Notes: generated by a model not told the origin, from the letters alone. A stretch of 64,000 nucleotides of DNA from Oceanicola sp. D3 (GCF_006351965.1 NZ_CP040932.1:1984001-2048000), one strand, 5' to 3'. Positions 1 through 8,703 are shown, numbered from the stretch's first letter. A program made the numbers and translations.

Positions 1-110
1 GAAACGATCCACTCGTTGGATGTATCCAGTCGATCCTCGAACCAAGTGTTCGGAACCACGCGGTCGGGCAGATAATGCCCGACGCCCTTTACAACGGCCC
101 GAACCACCAT
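1..110 (-). CDS. fabH: 3-oxoacyl-ACP synthase III (FabH), N-terminal fragment cut by the window edge
   Basis: Only the first 36 or so codons are inside the window. Read on the minus strand from the ATG at 110, they give a protein starting MVVRAVVKGVGHYLPD and continuing with TSNEWI, the typical FabH N-terminus. FabH condenses acetyl-CoA with malonyl-ACP to start type II fatty acid synthesis in the cytosol. A GAGG ribosome site precedes the start, and plsX ends 18 bp upstream, so the two are probably cotranscribed, as in many proteobacteria. The catalytic Cys-His-Asn residues lie outside the window. The identification rests on the N-terminal match and the plsX context. Confidence 0.85.
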   Translation of the reverse strand, partial: MVVRAVVKGVGHYLPDRVVPNTWFEDRLDTSNEWIV

Positions 111-128
111 GCTCTCAGCTGCCTCTTC

Positions 129-1223
129 TCATTCGTTATGCGGCGCATCCTGCCCCGCGTGGCCCACCGATGCAAGGCGTGCGGCGAGGCGCTCGGTAAA
201 GCCCGACTGGGCCAGCTGGAAGGCCAGTTTGATCGCGGAGGAGACCCCGGTCGCATCAGCGCTGCCGTGGCTTTTTACGACCGTGCCGTTCAGCCCGAGG
301 AAGACGCCCCCGTTCACCCGGCGCGGGTCAATCCGCTTGTTGAGCCGCTTCAGCGAGGTCAGCGCCAGCAGGGCGGCAAGGCGCGAAAGCGGGGTGTGCT
401 TGAAGGCCTGCCGCAGCAAGTCCCCGATCAGCTTGGCGGTGCCCTCACCGGTTTTCAGCGCGATGTTGCCGGTAAACCCATCGGTGACGATCACATCAAC
501 CCGGTCACTCGGGATGTCGCCGCCCTCGACAAAGCCGACGAAGTCGAAATCGTTCTTCACCGCCGCTTCGTCGATAAGGTCGTGGGCCACCTTCAGCTCG
601 GCGCGGCCCTTGGTCTCCTCGGTGCCGACGTTGAGCAACCCCACACGCGGGCGCGACAGCCCCATGCCGTTGCGGGCATAGCTCATGCCCATTAGCGCAT
701 ATTGCAGCAAGTCCTGCTGGTCAGCGCGAATATCGGCGCCGACATCGAGCATGATGTTGAAGCCGTTGGGGTTGCGTGAGGGCCAGAGGCAGGCAATGGC
801 GGGGCGGTTCACGCCCTCGATCTTGCGCAGCCGCAGCATGCTCACGGCCATCAGCGCGCCGGTGTTGCCGCAGCTCACAGCCACAGCGGCCTCGCCCTTT
901 TTGACGGCCTCGATGGTCGACCACATGGAAGTGCCCTTGCCGTGGCGCATCACGTGGCTGGGCTTGTCGTCCATCTGCACAACGCCCGTCGCATCACGAA
1001 TCACAACGCGCGACGCCAGCCGCCGCTTCTCGATCAGCGGGCGCAGCTCGTCAGCTGGGCCATGCAGGATGAAACCGATGTCGGGGTTCTTGTCTGCCGA
1101 TTGCGCAATACCGGCCACAACGGCAGCCGGGCCGAGGTCTCCCCCCATCGCATCAACAGAAATGACAACCCGGCCCGAAAGGGCCGGGAGCATCGGAGCT
1201 TGGGTTTCGGCGGCGTCACTCAT
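129..1223 (-). CDS. plsX: phosphate acyltransferase PlsX
   Basis: PlsX converts acyl-ACP and phosphate to acyl-phosphate, the donor used by PlsY in the first step of glycerophospholipid synthesis, at the inner face of the membrane. The 364-residue protein has the usual family length and motifs: SVDAMGGD near residue 23, SCGNTGALM around 117 and LLNVGTEETKG around 197. It has an N-terminal extension of about 20 residues before the core, so a downstream ATG (MLPALSG) is an alternative start. It lies 24 bp after rpmF and 18 bp before fabH on the same strand, giving the classical DUF177-rpmF-plsX-fabH order that links ribosome and envelope synthesis. Confidence 0.95.
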   Translation of the reverse strand: MSDAAETQAPMLPALSGRVVISVDAMGGDLGPAAVVAGIAQSADKNPDIGFILHGPADELRPLIEKRRLASRVVIRDATGVVQMDDKPSHVMRHGKGTSMWSTIEAVKKGEAAVAVSCGNTGALMAVSMLRLRKIEGVNRPAIACLWPSRNPNGFNIMLDVGADIRADQQDLLQYALMGMSYARNGMGLSRPRVGLLNVGTEETKGRAELKVAHDLIDEAAVKNDFDFVGFVEGGDIPSDRVDVIVTDGFTGNIALKTGEGTAKLIGDLLRQAFKHTPLSRLAALLALTSLKRLNKRIDPRRVNGGVFLGLNGTVVKSHGSADATGVSSAIKLAFQLAQSGFTERLAARLASVGHAGQDAPHNE

Positions 1224-1247
1224 GTCCGCGCGCGCGATCCTTCACAC

Positions 1248-1454
1248 TCAAGCAGCGTCTTCGTCGAAGTCGATCTCATCGGCCGCGGCGACAACTTCCT
1301 TGTCGGCATAGTGGCCGCAGGCACCGCACACGTGGTGCGGACGCTTGAGTTCGCCGCAGTTGGAGCACTCGGCGGGATTGTCGGCCACGAGCGCATCATG
1401 CGAACGGCGCATGTTGCGGCGCGACTTCGTGATCTTATTCTGAGGGACAGCCAT
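1248..1454 (-). CDS. rpmF: 50S ribosomal protein L32
   Basis: This 68-residue protein starts [20 protein letters not shown], the conserved basic N-terminus of bacterial L32. It carries a zinc ribbon, [19 protein letters not shown], with both CxxC pairs intact, so it is the zinc-binding (C+) form rather than the cysteine-free paralogue seen under zinc limitation. The C-terminus is acidic (DEIDFDED), as usual in alphaproteobacteria. It stands between the DUF177 protein and plsX on the minus strand. The 271 bp upstream of it hold no gene that I can support. Confidence 0.96.
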   Translation of the reverse strand: MAVPQNKITKSRRNMRRSHDALVADNPAECSNCGELKRPHHVCGACGHYADKEVVAAADEIDFDEDAA

Positions 1455-1725
1455 GTCTCAACCTCGGGTCTGGGCAGGGCACATCATCTGCGGCCCCGGC
1501 GTCTTCGGGAATCTCGTCCGGCGCGTCATACGCCGCCCCGCAGCACCGATCAAGCGCCGATCCGCAGGGAGGCGGCAAAATACGAAAGTTTTCTTGAAAA
1601 GCAAGCCCGGAGTTTTGGTGGGCGAGCGGGCGTGGCACCCCGTTCTCAACGGCGGCACCCGGCCGATTTGGCGGCCTCACCTATCCGCCGCGAGCCAGCC
1701 GCATCAGCAAGGCCCCGCCGCCTGC

Positions 1726-2277
1726 CTATTCTTCCATCCGTTTCTTCAACTCGGCCAGCCCGGCAAAAGGCTTCACCTTCTCCTCGGTCATCGGCTCCGC
1801 GCCCGGCTCCGTAAACACCGCTTCTCCCAATTCCACGCCCTCGGCGCGGGGGAAGGCGGGCAGGGCAAGCGCGAGCGCCTCGCGCATCACCTCGGTCAAA
1901 TCGAGCACGGCCGGCAGCGGCTCTGCCTCGTCATCCTCGCCCATCTCCGCCTCTTCCTCTTCGGGGAAGGAAAACTCGGCGAGGTAGCGGCGCACCACCT
2001 TCTCTTCGATCCGCGTCGTCACCGGCTCCAGTGTAACCACGCAGCTTTGCACAACCGTTGCACCCAGGTCCGCTTCCAGCGCCCAGTCCTGTCGGCCCAT
2101 GGGCGAGAGCGTTCCGGCAAAGCGCATCTTGCGCAGGCCGAGCAGGCCCAGCCCATCAGCGATCTTCGCAAGCTCGCCTTGCTCCGGCTCCAGCGCAAAT
2201 CGCGTGGGTCGCTTCACAGGCAGGTCTGAGAGGCGGATCATATCGGGATTCCCGGCCGGATCACGTGCAGAGGCCAT
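1726..2277 (-). CDS. DUF177 (YceD-like) protein upstream of rpmF
   Basis: A 183-residue acidic protein of the DUF177/YceD family. In bacteria and chloroplasts members of this family are tied to 23S rRNA accumulation, and the gene almost always precedes rpmF, as here. Visible family features are the RLSDLP start region, the VVQSCVVTLEPV segment in the middle (the conserved C-x-R/T-L strip) and a very acidic stretch EEEEAEMGEDDEAE before the C-terminal third. I chose the ATG at 2277 (MASARD) because an AGGAAG site lies just upstream. A longer reading is open but runs into the promoter region of the divergent lipoprotein gene. The exact molecular role is not shown by the sequence. Confidence 0.85.
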   Translation of the reverse strand: MASARDPAGNPDMIRLSDLPVKRPTRFALEPEQGELAKIADGLGLLGLRKMRFAGTLSPMGRQDWALEADLGATVVQSCVVTLEPVTTRIEEKVVRRYLAEFSFPEEEEAEMGEDDEAEPLPAVLDLTEVMREALALALPAFPRAEGVELGEAVFTEPGAEPMTEEKVKPFAGLAELKKRMEE

Positions 2278-2355
2278 GTGCTTCCTTTCTTGATGTAGGC
2301 ACCATCCTTCTGTAAGCCGATTACCAGACAAAAGAAACTGAGGCACGAGGGGAAG

Positions 2356-2823
2356 ATGGCGGCTTTGTCGAGGGCAGGCTCCGGCGCAGCAAGAGGGCTG
2401 GTGCTTCTGGCACTTGTGCTGTCGCTTGCGGCGTGCACGGCGCGCATGCGCAATCACGGCTACACGCCCTCCGATGCCGATCTTGCAGCGCTGCAAGTGG
2501 GGGTGGACACCCGCGAAAGCGTGATCGAGGCGGTGGGCTCGCCCGCGGGCTACGGCGTGTTGCGCGAAAGCGGCTATTACTACCTCTCCGCCCGTACCCG
2601 CACATGGGGCCCGCGCGAGCCCGAGTTTGTTGACCGTCAGCTTGTGGCAATCTCCTTCACCGAGGCTGGCCGCGTCAGCAATATTGAGCGGTTCACCCTG
2701 CGGGACGGCAATGTTGTGGCCCTGTCGCGGCGTGTGACCGTCAGCAACGTCAAGGGCGTCAGCTTCCTGCGCCAGCTGCTGGGCAACCTCGGGCGCTTCC
2801 AAGCTTCCGACTTCCTCGACTAA
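2356..2823 (+). CDS. outer membrane assembly lipoprotein, SmpA/OmlA (BamE) family
   Basis: A 155-residue lipoprotein. The first 27 residues form a signal peptide ending in the lipobox LSLAAC, so Cys27 should be lipidated and the protein placed in the outer membrane facing the periplasm. The rest matches the SmpA/OmlA (BamE) fold: GYTPSDADLAALQVGVDTRESVIEAVGSP, then GYYYLS and a LVAISFTEAGRVSNIERFTL strand pair. BamE stabilises the BAM complex that inserts beta-barrels. The gene is divergent from the DUF177 gene, 78 bp away, an arrangement conserved in Rhodobacteraceae. I left the symbol empty because alphaproteobacterial members are distant from the E. coli protein. Confidence 0.85.
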   Translation: MAALSRAGSGAARGLVLLALVLSLAACTARMRNHGYTPSDADLAALQVGVDTRESVIEAVGSPAGYGVLRESGYYYLSARTRTWGPREPEFVDRQLVAISFTEAGRVSNIERFTLRDGNVVALSRRVTVSNVKGVSFLRQLLGNLGRFQASDFLD

Positions 2824-2833
2824 GCGAAATCCG

Positions 2834-2865
2834 CCCCAACCCGACGCATCTGCGGCAGGTTGGGG
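2834..2865. terminator. perfect inverted repeat between convergent genes, possible bidirectional terminator
   Basis: CCCCAACC at 2834-2841 pairs exactly with GGTTGGGG at 2858-2865 around a 16-nt loop. It sits 11 bp after the BamE-like stop and 13 bp before the msrB stop, the expected place for a shared terminator. No T-run follows on either strand, so it would be an atypical or Rho-assisted site. Confidence 0.4.
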
Positions 2866-2877
2866 GCCGAGCCACAC

Positions 2878-3270
2878 TCACGCGTCCGGCTCAAACTCCA
2901 GCGCCACCCCGTTGATGCAATAACGCAGCCCGGTCGGCTCCGGGCCGTCAGGAAAGACATGGCCCAGATGCGCCTCGCAGCGCGCGCAATGCACCTCGGT
3001 CCGCGTCATGAAAAACTTGCGGTCCACGCTCTCACCCACTTGGGCCCCCTCCTTGGGCGCCCAAAAGCTCGGCCAGCCGGTGCCGCTGTCAAACTTCTGA
3101 CCTTGGTCAAAAAGCGGCGCGCCGCAGCAGGTGCAGGTAAAAACGCCCGGATCCTTGGGAAAGTCGTCATGGGTAAAGGCCCGCTCGGTGCCGTGCTTGC
3201 GCGTCACCTTATAGGCCAGATCGCCAAGCTGCGCCCGCCATTCCTCGTCCGTTTTCTCGATCTCGGCCAT
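2878..3270 (-). CDS. msrB: peptide-methionine (R)-S-oxide reductase MsrB
   Basis: MsrB reduces methionine-R-sulfoxide in proteins and so repairs oxidative damage in the cytosol. The 130-residue protein is a single SelR domain of normal length. It shows both structural zinc pairs (CTCC and CARC), the GTGWPSFW substrate loop, and the catalytic cysteine in RYCINGVAL near the C-terminus. No signal peptide is present and there is no fused MsrA domain. It converges with the BamE-like gene and is divergent from the OlsB-like acyltransferase gene, with about 100 bp between the two starts. Confidence 0.95.
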   Translation of the reverse strand: MAEIEKTDEEWRAQLGDLAYKVTRKHGTERAFTHDDFPKDPGVFTCTCCGAPLFDQGQKFDSGTGWPSFWAPKEGAQVGESVDRKFFMTRTEVHCARCEAHLGHVFPDGPEPTGLRYCINGVALEFEPDA

Positions 3271-3372
3271 GCTCGCCCTTCCATATTCCCGTCACAACTT
3301 GCGCCTATCTTCGCGCCCAACCATATCTAGGGGCACACCCAGATTTCGCAAACACGCGAGGAGGCCGGGCAG

Positions 3373-4104
3373 ATGAGGGCGCTGACAAAAGGCCGTTACC
3401 AGGTCCGACTGGCCGGTGAAGAAGATCTGCCTGCCATTTTCGCCCTGCGCGGCGCGGTGTTTCGTGGCGATCCCGAGGCCCCCGACGCTGATGCGTTTGA
3501 TGCCCGTGCGCTGCATGTGCTGGTCGAAGACCTCAGCCAGAACAAGCTCGCCTGCTGCTTTCGCCTCCTGTCGCTCTCAGGTGGGGCCGAAATTGCCTCG
3601 GGCTATACCGCGCAGTTCTACGGCACCGCGCCGCTGGCCAGCTACGAAGGGCCGGTGCTGGAGATGGGCCGCTTTTGCATCAACCCCGATTTCCGGGGCG
3701 ACCCCCATATTCTGCGCACCGCTTGGGTCGGCATGACCGACTATATCGACAGCCATGATGTGCGCTTCCTCTTCGGTTGCTCCTCGTTTCACGGCACGGA
3801 TCTGTCGGAGCATCTGGATGCGCTCGCCCTGCTGCGTGCCCGCCACATCGGCCCGCCGGAGTGGCGCCCAGAGATAAAATCCGCTCAGGTGCATCGCTTT
3901 GCCGATCTGCCCGACCACACCCCCGACAAACGCCGCGCAACCCTGCAAATGCCGCCGCTTCTGCGCAGTTTCCTGATGCTCGGCGGCTGGGTTTCCGACC
4001 ATGGGGTGGTGGATGAGGATCTTGGCACCTTCCACGTCTTCACCGGGCTGGAGATCGAGGCAATCCCCCCCAACCGCGCCGCAGCCTTCCGCGCCACCGT
4101 CTGA
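3373..4104 (+). CDS. olsB: GNAT acyltransferase resembling L-ornithine N-alpha-acyltransferase (OlsB)
   Basis: A 243-residue protein of the hemolysin/OlsB-type GNAT family. OlsB moves a 3-hydroxyacyl chain from ACP to ornithine, making lyso-ornithine lipid, a phosphorus-free membrane lipid common in marine Rhodobacteraceae. Family signs are RLAGEEDLPAIFALRGAVF at the N-terminus, the EMGRFCINPDFR strand (the conserved E-x-x-R-x-x-V/I segment), LFGCSSFHGTD, and a C-terminal LKSYLR-like part PPLLRSFLMLGGWV. The partner gene olsA, often adjacent, is not seen here, so the substrate is inferred from family resemblance. It converges with the peroxiredoxin gene, and a REP-like palindrome lies between them. 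Confidence 0.75.
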   Translation: MRALTKGRYQVRLAGEEDLPAIFALRGAVFRGDPEAPDADAFDARALHVLVEDLSQNKLACCFRLLSLSGGAEIASGYTAQFYGTAPLASYEGPVLEMGRFCINPDFRGDPHILRTAWVGMTDYIDSHDVRFLFGCSSFHGTDLSEHLDALALLRARHIGPPEWRPEIKSAQVHRFADLPDHTPDKRRATLQMPPLLRSFLMLGGWVSDHGVVDEDLGTFHVFTGLEIEAIPPNRAAAFRATV

Positions 4105-4177
4105 TAGCCCCTCAGGCCGGGCCTCGTCCTGAAGCGCGGAACGCAAAAGAAAAGGCGCGAAGCCAAAGCCCCGCGCC

Positions 4178-4201
4178 CGTAGGGTGGGCAATCTGCCCAC
4201 C
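4178..4201 (+). repeat. REP-like palindrome, copy 1
   Basis: CGTAGGGTGGGCAATCTGCC followed by CACC. The arms GGTGGGCA and TGCCCACC pair around a short ATC loop. It lies between the convergent OlsB-like and peroxiredoxin genes and may also act as their terminator. Three more copies are at 18092, 59983 and 63852. Confidence 0.75.
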
Positions 4202-4214
4202 ACAGCAAAAGCCC

Positions 4215-4763
4215 TTAAGCCGCGACGGCCGCGTTGGCCTCTTTCAGCCAGTTCAGCACGGTTTCCGGCGAGCTCACGCCATACGGGTCTTCCCCGTGGT
4301 TGTCGCACAGCCCCGGCTCTTCAAACCACGCTTCCACCACGCCGTCCTTCACCACGGCGGCATAGCGCCACGAGCGCAGGCCGAAGCCAAGGTTGTCCTT
4401 GCGCACCAGCATCCCCATGCGGCGAGTGAACTCGCCCGAGCCATCGGGGATGACCTGCACGTTCTCCAGCCCCTGCGCCTTGGCCCATTGGTTCATCACG
4501 AAGCTGTCGTTCACGCTCATGCAGTAGATCGCATCCACACCCTCGGCGGCGAAATCGGCAAATCCATTCTCGAAACCGGGCAGCTGGTAGGTGGAGCAAG
4601 TTGGGGTGAAGGCGCCGGGCAGGGAAAACAGCACCACGCGCTTGCCGGCGAAGTAATCCGCCGTTGTCTTGTCTTCCCAGCGGAACGGGTTGGGGCCGCC
4701 CACGGCCTCGTCGCGCACGCGGGTGTGGAAGGTGACATCGGGAAGTTTCATTCCGGTTTTCAT
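4215..4763 (-). CDS. peroxiredoxin of the Prx5 type
   Basis: A 182-residue thiol peroxidase that reduces hydrogen peroxide and organic hydroperoxides. The peroxidatic cysteine is in the motif PGAFTPTCSTYQLPGFE, the Prx5 signature, and the AHPC-like fold continues to the EEPG-containing C-terminus. A second cysteine in EPGLCDNHGEDPY may be the resolving residue, or the enzyme may depend on glutathione/glutaredoxin. The start at 4763 (MKTGMKLPDVTFH) has a GAGG site upstream and matches the family N-terminus. A longer in-frame reading adds 25 residues unlike the family. It stands alone between the REP copy and a divergent GNAT gene. Confidence 0.88.
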   Translation of the reverse strand: MKTGMKLPDVTFHTRVRDEAVGGPNPFRWEDKTTADYFAGKRVVLFSLPGAFTPTCSTYQLPGFENGFADFAAEGVDAIYCMSVNDSFVMNQWAKAQGLENVQVIPDGSGEFTRRMGMLVRKDNLGFGLRSWRYAAVVKDGVVEAWFEEPGLCDNHGEDPYGVSSPETVLNWLKEANAAVAA

Positions 4764-4989
4764 GGGCTTGCCTCGCATAGCTCGTCCGGCGCAACCCATA
4801 GCGAGAAGCAACCGGACCTGTTTCATCCGATACGCCACCCCATCGGGGCGGCACTCCTCCTCGCGCTCTGCCTAGAGCGATTCCAACGGCCCCGCAACCG
4901 CTCCACCGCAACCCATGCAGGCAACGCATGGCTTGCGCGGCGAGCGTCCCGCTGTAGACCGGGCGAGGGCGGCGCAGTAGCCTGCAACC

Positions 4990-5427
4990 ATGCCCGTCAC
5001 CTACCGCCCCGGCACCGCTGAAGACGCAACAGCCTGCGCCCGCATCATCCGCGCGTGGGGCGCAGAGGTGGATTGGATCGACCCGATGGATGCGCTGGAG
5101 CCGATGGCCGCGTTCTGGGCCGAGGTCTTTGCCGCGCACCCCACATGGGTCGCTGAGGCGGCGGGCGAGGTCATCGGGTTCTTCAACCGGGAAGGCCACC
5201 ACCTCTGTGGTCTCTACGTGGCCCGCGCCGCGCGGGGCAGGGGTGTTGGCCTGCAGCTGTTGACCCTTGCCCGCGCCGGCCAAAGCCAAATGGTCGCCTG
5301 GTCCTATGAAGAGAACCGCACCGCCCGCCGCTTCTACCGCCGCGAGGGCTTTGTCGAGCTGTGTCGCGAGCGCGAGGAGGGCTCCGGGCTGATGAATGTC
5401 GAGCATCTCTGGACAAGCCCTGCCTAA
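4990..5427 (+). CDS. GNAT family N-acetyltransferase, substrate unknown
   Basis: A 145-residue single-domain GNAT protein. Its acetyl-CoA binding strand and loop read LCGLYVARAARGRGVGLQLL (around residues 72-91), with the R-G-x-G-x pyrophosphate loop intact. It is followed by NRTARRFYRREGF, the usual Asn and Tyr of the C-terminal arm. A VIGFFNREG strand precedes them. Nothing indicates whether it acetylates a protein, an amino acid or a small molecule. It lies in a 770-bp stretch between the peroxiredoxin and lipA, probably transcribed on its own, about 110 bp before lipA. Confidence 0.8.
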   Translation: MPVTYRPGTAEDATACARIIRAWGAEVDWIDPMDALEPMAAFWAEVFAAHPTWVAEAAGEVIGFFNREGHHLCGLYVARAARGRGVGLQLLTLARAGQSQMVAWSYEENRTARRFYRREGFVELCREREEGSGLMNVEHLWTSPA

Positions 5428-5535
5428 GCCTCGCCCCAGCCCTGCACCCCGCGCATGGCCCCCGTTGCAGGCCCTTTCCCCGGGCCTGCCCACGCGCTAT
5501 CTAGGGACCAAACGCGCCCCGAAAGGCCCGACAAG

Positions 5536-6489
5536 ATGACCGACCAAAGCCCACCCCGCCTGCGCCACCCCGAGAAGGCGAAGAAGCCCGACAATCCCCA
5601 GCCGAAAAAACCGGCATGGATCCGGGTGAAGGCCCCGACCTCAAAGGGCTATGCCGCCACCGCCAAGATCATGCGCGAAAACCGCCTGACAACGGTGTGC
5701 GAAGAGGCGGGCTGCCCCAACGTGGGCGAATGCTGGAGCCAGGGCCACGCCACCATGATGATCATGGGCGATGTCTGCACCCGCGCCTGCACCTTCTGCA
5801 ACATCGCCACCGGCAAGCCGCCCGAGGCGCTCGATGTGTTCGAGCCCGGCCGCGTGGCCGATGCGGTGAAGAAGCTGGGGCTGAACCACGTGGTCATCAC
5901 CTCGGTCGACCGGGATGATATCGAAGACGGCGGCGCCGAACACTTCGCGATGACGATCCGCGCCATCCGCAAGCAGGCCCCCGGCACCACCATCGAGATC
6001 TTGACGCCCGACTTCATCCGCTGTGACCCCTCGGTGCTGGAGGTGGTCGTCGAAGCGCGCCCCGACGTCTTCAACCACAACCTCGAAACCGTGCCTGGCC
6101 TCTACCCCGAGGTCCGCCCCGGCGCCCGCTACTTCCACAGCCTGCGCCTGCTGCAACGGGTGAAGGAGCTGGACCCGACGATGTTCACCAAGTCGGGCAT
6201 CATGGTCGGCCTCGGCGAAGACAAGCAGGCCGTTCACGCCGTGATGGACGATATGCGCGCTGCCGACATCGACTTTCTGACCATCGGCCAATACCTCCAG
6301 CCCACCCCCAAGCACCACGCGGTCGACCGTTTCGTGACGCCGGAAGAATTCGCCGCCTACGAGAAGGCCGCTTACGGCAAGGGCTTTCTCATGGTCTCCG
6401 CCAGCCCGCTCACCCGGTCGTCCTACCACGCCGGAGATGACTTTGCCCGCCTGCGCGAGAACCGTCTGGCCAAACTCGCCGGAGCATGA
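5536..6489 (+). CDS. lipA: lipoyl synthase LipA
   Basis: Radical SAM enzyme that inserts two sulfurs into protein-bound octanoyl groups to form lipoate on pyruvate and 2-oxoglutarate dehydrogenases and the glycine cleavage system. The 317-residue protein shows the auxiliary cluster motif [12 protein letters not shown] (about residues 55-66), the radical SAM motif CTRACTFC (about 81-88), and the C-terminal RSSYHA with the serine that ligates the auxiliary cluster. I chose the ATG at 5536 (MTDQSPPRL), which gives the normal length. The stop overlaps the next gene by 4 bp (ATGA), so translation is likely coupled to the two secreted proteins downstream. Confidence 0.96.
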   Translation: MTDQSPPRLRHPEKAKKPDNPQPKKPAWIRVKAPTSKGYAATAKIMRENRLTTVCEEAGCPNVGECWSQGHATMMIMGDVCTRACTFCNIATGKPPEALDVFEPGRVADAVKKLGLNHVVITSVDRDDIEDGGAEHFAMTIRAIRKQAPGTTIEILTPDFIRCDPSVLEVVVEARPDVFNHNLETVPGLYPEVRPGARYFHSLRLLQRVKELDPTMFTKSGIMVGLGEDKQAVHAVMDDMRAADIDFLTIGQYLQPTPKHHAVDRFVTPEEFAAYEKAAYGKGFLMVSASPLTRSSYHAGDDFARLRENRLAKLAGA

Positions 6490-7025
6490 CGGGCAGGGGG
6501 CTCATCGCTGCGCTCGTCGCGAGCGCCGCGCTCTTCCCTTCGCTCATCGCCCCGGTCACGGGCCAGAGCGCCCGTGCAGGTTGGGCGGTAAGCACCGATT
6601 CCGCCAAGGCCACCTGCACCGCTGCGCTGACCTCTGAGGAGGGCGCAGCACTCGCCATTCATGCCCCCGCTGTGGCAGAGGCCCGGCCAGATACCCCCGG
6701 CTTCGCGCTGCAACTCTGGCTCACCCCCAGCCTGCGCGAGCTGCTGCCGCTGCCTGATGGTGAGGTTGCGCTCGCCTTCCGCCCCGCCGGCTCCCCCGCC
6801 GTGCAGCTTGAGGGAACGCTCGCCCCCGATGCCGCCTTCTGGCGCTTCAACCACCCCTTCGCCTCCGTCCAAGATGCGGCCCGCTTCATCCTCGCCACCC
6901 GCTCGGGGCGGCTGACGCTGTTTCACCCGGAGGCCGGAGTGCTGGCCGGGTTCGACACCAAGGGCGCCGAAGAGGCGCTCGCCCTGCTGCTCGCCTGTGA
7001 TCCTGCCCCGGAACCCGCCGAATGA
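6486..7025 (+). CDS. secreted protein of unknown function, paralogue of the next gene
   Basis: A 179-residue protein with a signal peptide (hydrophobic to about residue 27, cleavage likely near VTGQSARA). The mature part has a cysteine at TCTAAL near the start and one at LLACD near the end, plus [17 protein letters not shown] and [12 protein letters not shown]. The same pattern recurs in the following gene (FRLVLWL, VADGETFLSF, DFPSLDAMRAFV, LLSCN), so the two are diverged tandem duplicates, each probably with one disulfide. The layout recalls small periplasmic IalB-like proteins, but I cannot assign a family. It overlaps lipA and the next gene by 4 bp each. Confidence 0.7.
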   Translation: MTGRGLIAALVASAALFPSLIAPVTGQSARAGWAVSTDSAKATCTAALTSEEGAALAIHAPAVAEARPDTPGFALQLWLTPSLRELLPLPDGEVALAFRPAGSPAVQLEGTLAPDAAFWRFNHPFASVQDAARFILATRSGRLTLFHPEAGVLAGFDTKGAEEALALLLACDPAPEPAE

Positions 7026-7540
7026 TCCGCCTGCTTACCCTTGCCGTAACGCTCGCTCTCGCCCCGGCCGCCGCATCCGCCGAGCGCTGGATGCTACACA
7101 AACGCCCCTCCGCCGCCCCGGGCGCGGGGGAATGCGCGCTTTCGGCTTTGGGCGAGAATGGCGCACGCATCGAGCTTACGATGCGCGATGCCAACCGCCG
7201 CAAATCCGATTTCAGGCTCGTGCTCTGGCTCGCCCCCGGCAGCCGCGCCACCATCCCCGTGGCCGATGGTGAAACCTTCCTCTCCTTCGCCTCCAGCGGC
7301 CAGAAGAGCACCCCGCTCACCGGCAAGCTGCGCGGCACCGGCAAACGGGGAATATTCTCGCACGACTTCCCCAGCCTCGACGCCATGCGCGCCTTCGTCA
7401 CCGAAACCGCCCGCGGCCCCGTGCTCTACGTCGCCGGGCCGCATGCCACCCCGCATACCGAGCTGCTCGCCCGCTTCCATGTGTCCGAGGGCACGCGGGC
7501 GATGAATGCGCTCCTCTCCTGCAACTTCCCGATCCGGTAA
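7022..7540 (+). CDS. secreted protein of unknown function, paralogue of the preceding gene
   Basis: A 172-residue protein starting [20 protein letters not shown], a clear Sec signal peptide with cleavage likely after ASA at residue 20. Two cysteines remain in the mature chain (GECALSAL and LLSCNFPIR), at positions equivalent to those of the gene before it, suggesting a disulfide between the two ends of the chain. The mature part is rich in beta-strand-like alternation and basic at its centre. It begins inside the stop of the previous gene (ATGA) and ends 6 bp before the PLP enzyme, so lipA, both secreted proteins and the PLP enzyme look like one transcript. Function unknown. Confidence 0.7.
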   Translation: MIRLLTLAVTLALAPAAASAERWMLHKRPSAAPGAGECALSALGENGARIELTMRDANRRKSDFRLVLWLAPGSRATIPVADGETFLSFASSGQKSTPLTGKLRGTGKRGIFSHDFPSLDAMRAFVTETARGPVLYVAGPHATPHTELLARFHVSEGTRAMNALLSCNFPIR

Positions 7541-7546
7541 TACCCA

Positions 7547-8653
7547 ATGACAGACACGCCCACCAAAGCCGCCGAACTCCTGCACTTGCGGGGCCAGACC
7601 CTCACCAAGGGCGACCCGATCGCCCCGCCGATCACGATGGCCTCCATGTATCACCTGCCTGGCGAGCCGGGCGGCGTGCCTGGCTATGGCCGCGCTGACC
7701 AGCCGACATGGGAGGCCACCGAGCACCTGCTCTCGCATCTGGAGGACGCCCCCGCGTTGCTCTTCCCCTCTGGCATGGGTGCAATCTCGGCGGCGCTCTT
7801 TGCCACGCTCCACGCGGGCGACAAGCTGCTGGTGCCCTCGGATGGCTATTACAACGTGCGCAAGCTGGCCGATCTCTTCCTGAGCGGCCTTGGAGTGGAG
7901 ATCATCGAACGCCCCACAGCCGCCTTTGCCGAGGGCGGCTTCGAGGGCATTTCTGTTGTTTTTATCGAAACACCTTCCAACCCCGGCCTCGATCTGGTGG
8001 ACCTTGCCGCCACCTGCGAGGCCGTGCGCGGGGCAGGGGGCATCACCGTGATCGACAACACCACGATGACCCCGCTCGGCCAACGCCCGCTGGAGCTGGG
8101 GGCCGATGTGGTCGTCGCGTCCGACACCAAGGCCCCCGGCGGACATTCCGATAACCTGATGGGCCATGTCGCCAGCCGCGATCCCGCACTGATGGAGCGG
8201 GTGCGCAGCTGGCGCACCGTTGCGGGCGGCATTCCCGGCCCCTTCGAGGCCTGGCTGCTTCACCGCAGCCTCGAAACCCTGCCGCTCCGCTTTGCAACCA
8301 TGTGCGCCACAGCAAAGGCGCTGGCCCCCCGGCTCGCCGCCCACCCGGCCATCGCCCTCTGCCGTCACACCAGCCTGCCCGGCGACCCTTCGCACAATCT
8401 CGCGGCCACTCAGATGGAAACCAACGGCTTCCTCATCGGTCTCACCCTCAAAGACGCCGCAACGGCCGAGGCTTTCATCGACGGCTGCCCCTTCCTGCGC
8501 CCCGCCACCTCCTTCGGCGGCGTCCACAGCTCCGCCGAACGTCGCGCGCGCTGGGGCGATGAGGTTGCCCCCGGCTTCGTGCGGCTTTCAATCGGCTGCG
8601 AGCCGCAAGAGCCGCTTTGGGCTGCTCTGAAAGAGGCGTTGGATAGGCTCTAA
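7547..8653 (+). CDS. Cys/Met metabolism PLP-dependent enzyme, cystathionine beta-lyase-like
   Basis: A 368-residue fold-type I PLP enzyme of the cystathionine gamma-synthase/beta-lyase superfamily. The cofactor lysine is in SDTKAPGGHSD, against the usual S-x-T-K-Y-x-x-GHSD, so the residue after the lysine is Ala where most members have Tyr or Phe. Other family features are YGRADQPTWEATE, LLFPSGMGAISAAL, VFIETPSNPGLDLVDL and VIDNTTMTPLGQRPLELGAD. It probably cleaves cystathionine or a related sulfur amino acid in the cytosol, but beta-lyase and gamma-synthase cannot be separated from this sequence. The length is slightly under the usual 390. It is last in the lipA-led group. Confidence 0.82.
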   Translation: MTDTPTKAAELLHLRGQTLTKGDPIAPPITMASMYHLPGEPGGVPGYGRADQPTWEATEHLLSHLEDAPALLFPSGMGAISAALFATLHAGDKLLVPSDGYYNVRKLADLFLSGLGVEIIERPTAAFAEGGFEGISVVFIETPSNPGLDLVDLAATCEAVRGAGGITVIDNTTMTPLGQRPLELGADVVVASDTKAPGGHSDNLMGHVASRDPALMERVRSWRTVAGGIPGPFEAWLLHRSLETLPLRFATMCATAKALAPRLAAHPAIALCRHTSLPGDPSHNLAATQMETNGFLIGLTLKDAATAEAFIDGCPFLRPATSFGGVHSSAERRARWGDEVAPGFVRLSIGCEPQEPLWAALKEALDRL

Positions 8654-8703
8654 CGTGAGGTCGTTGCTACTGGGCGTCAGTTGCATCGAAAGGGCTGGCC
8701 GCT

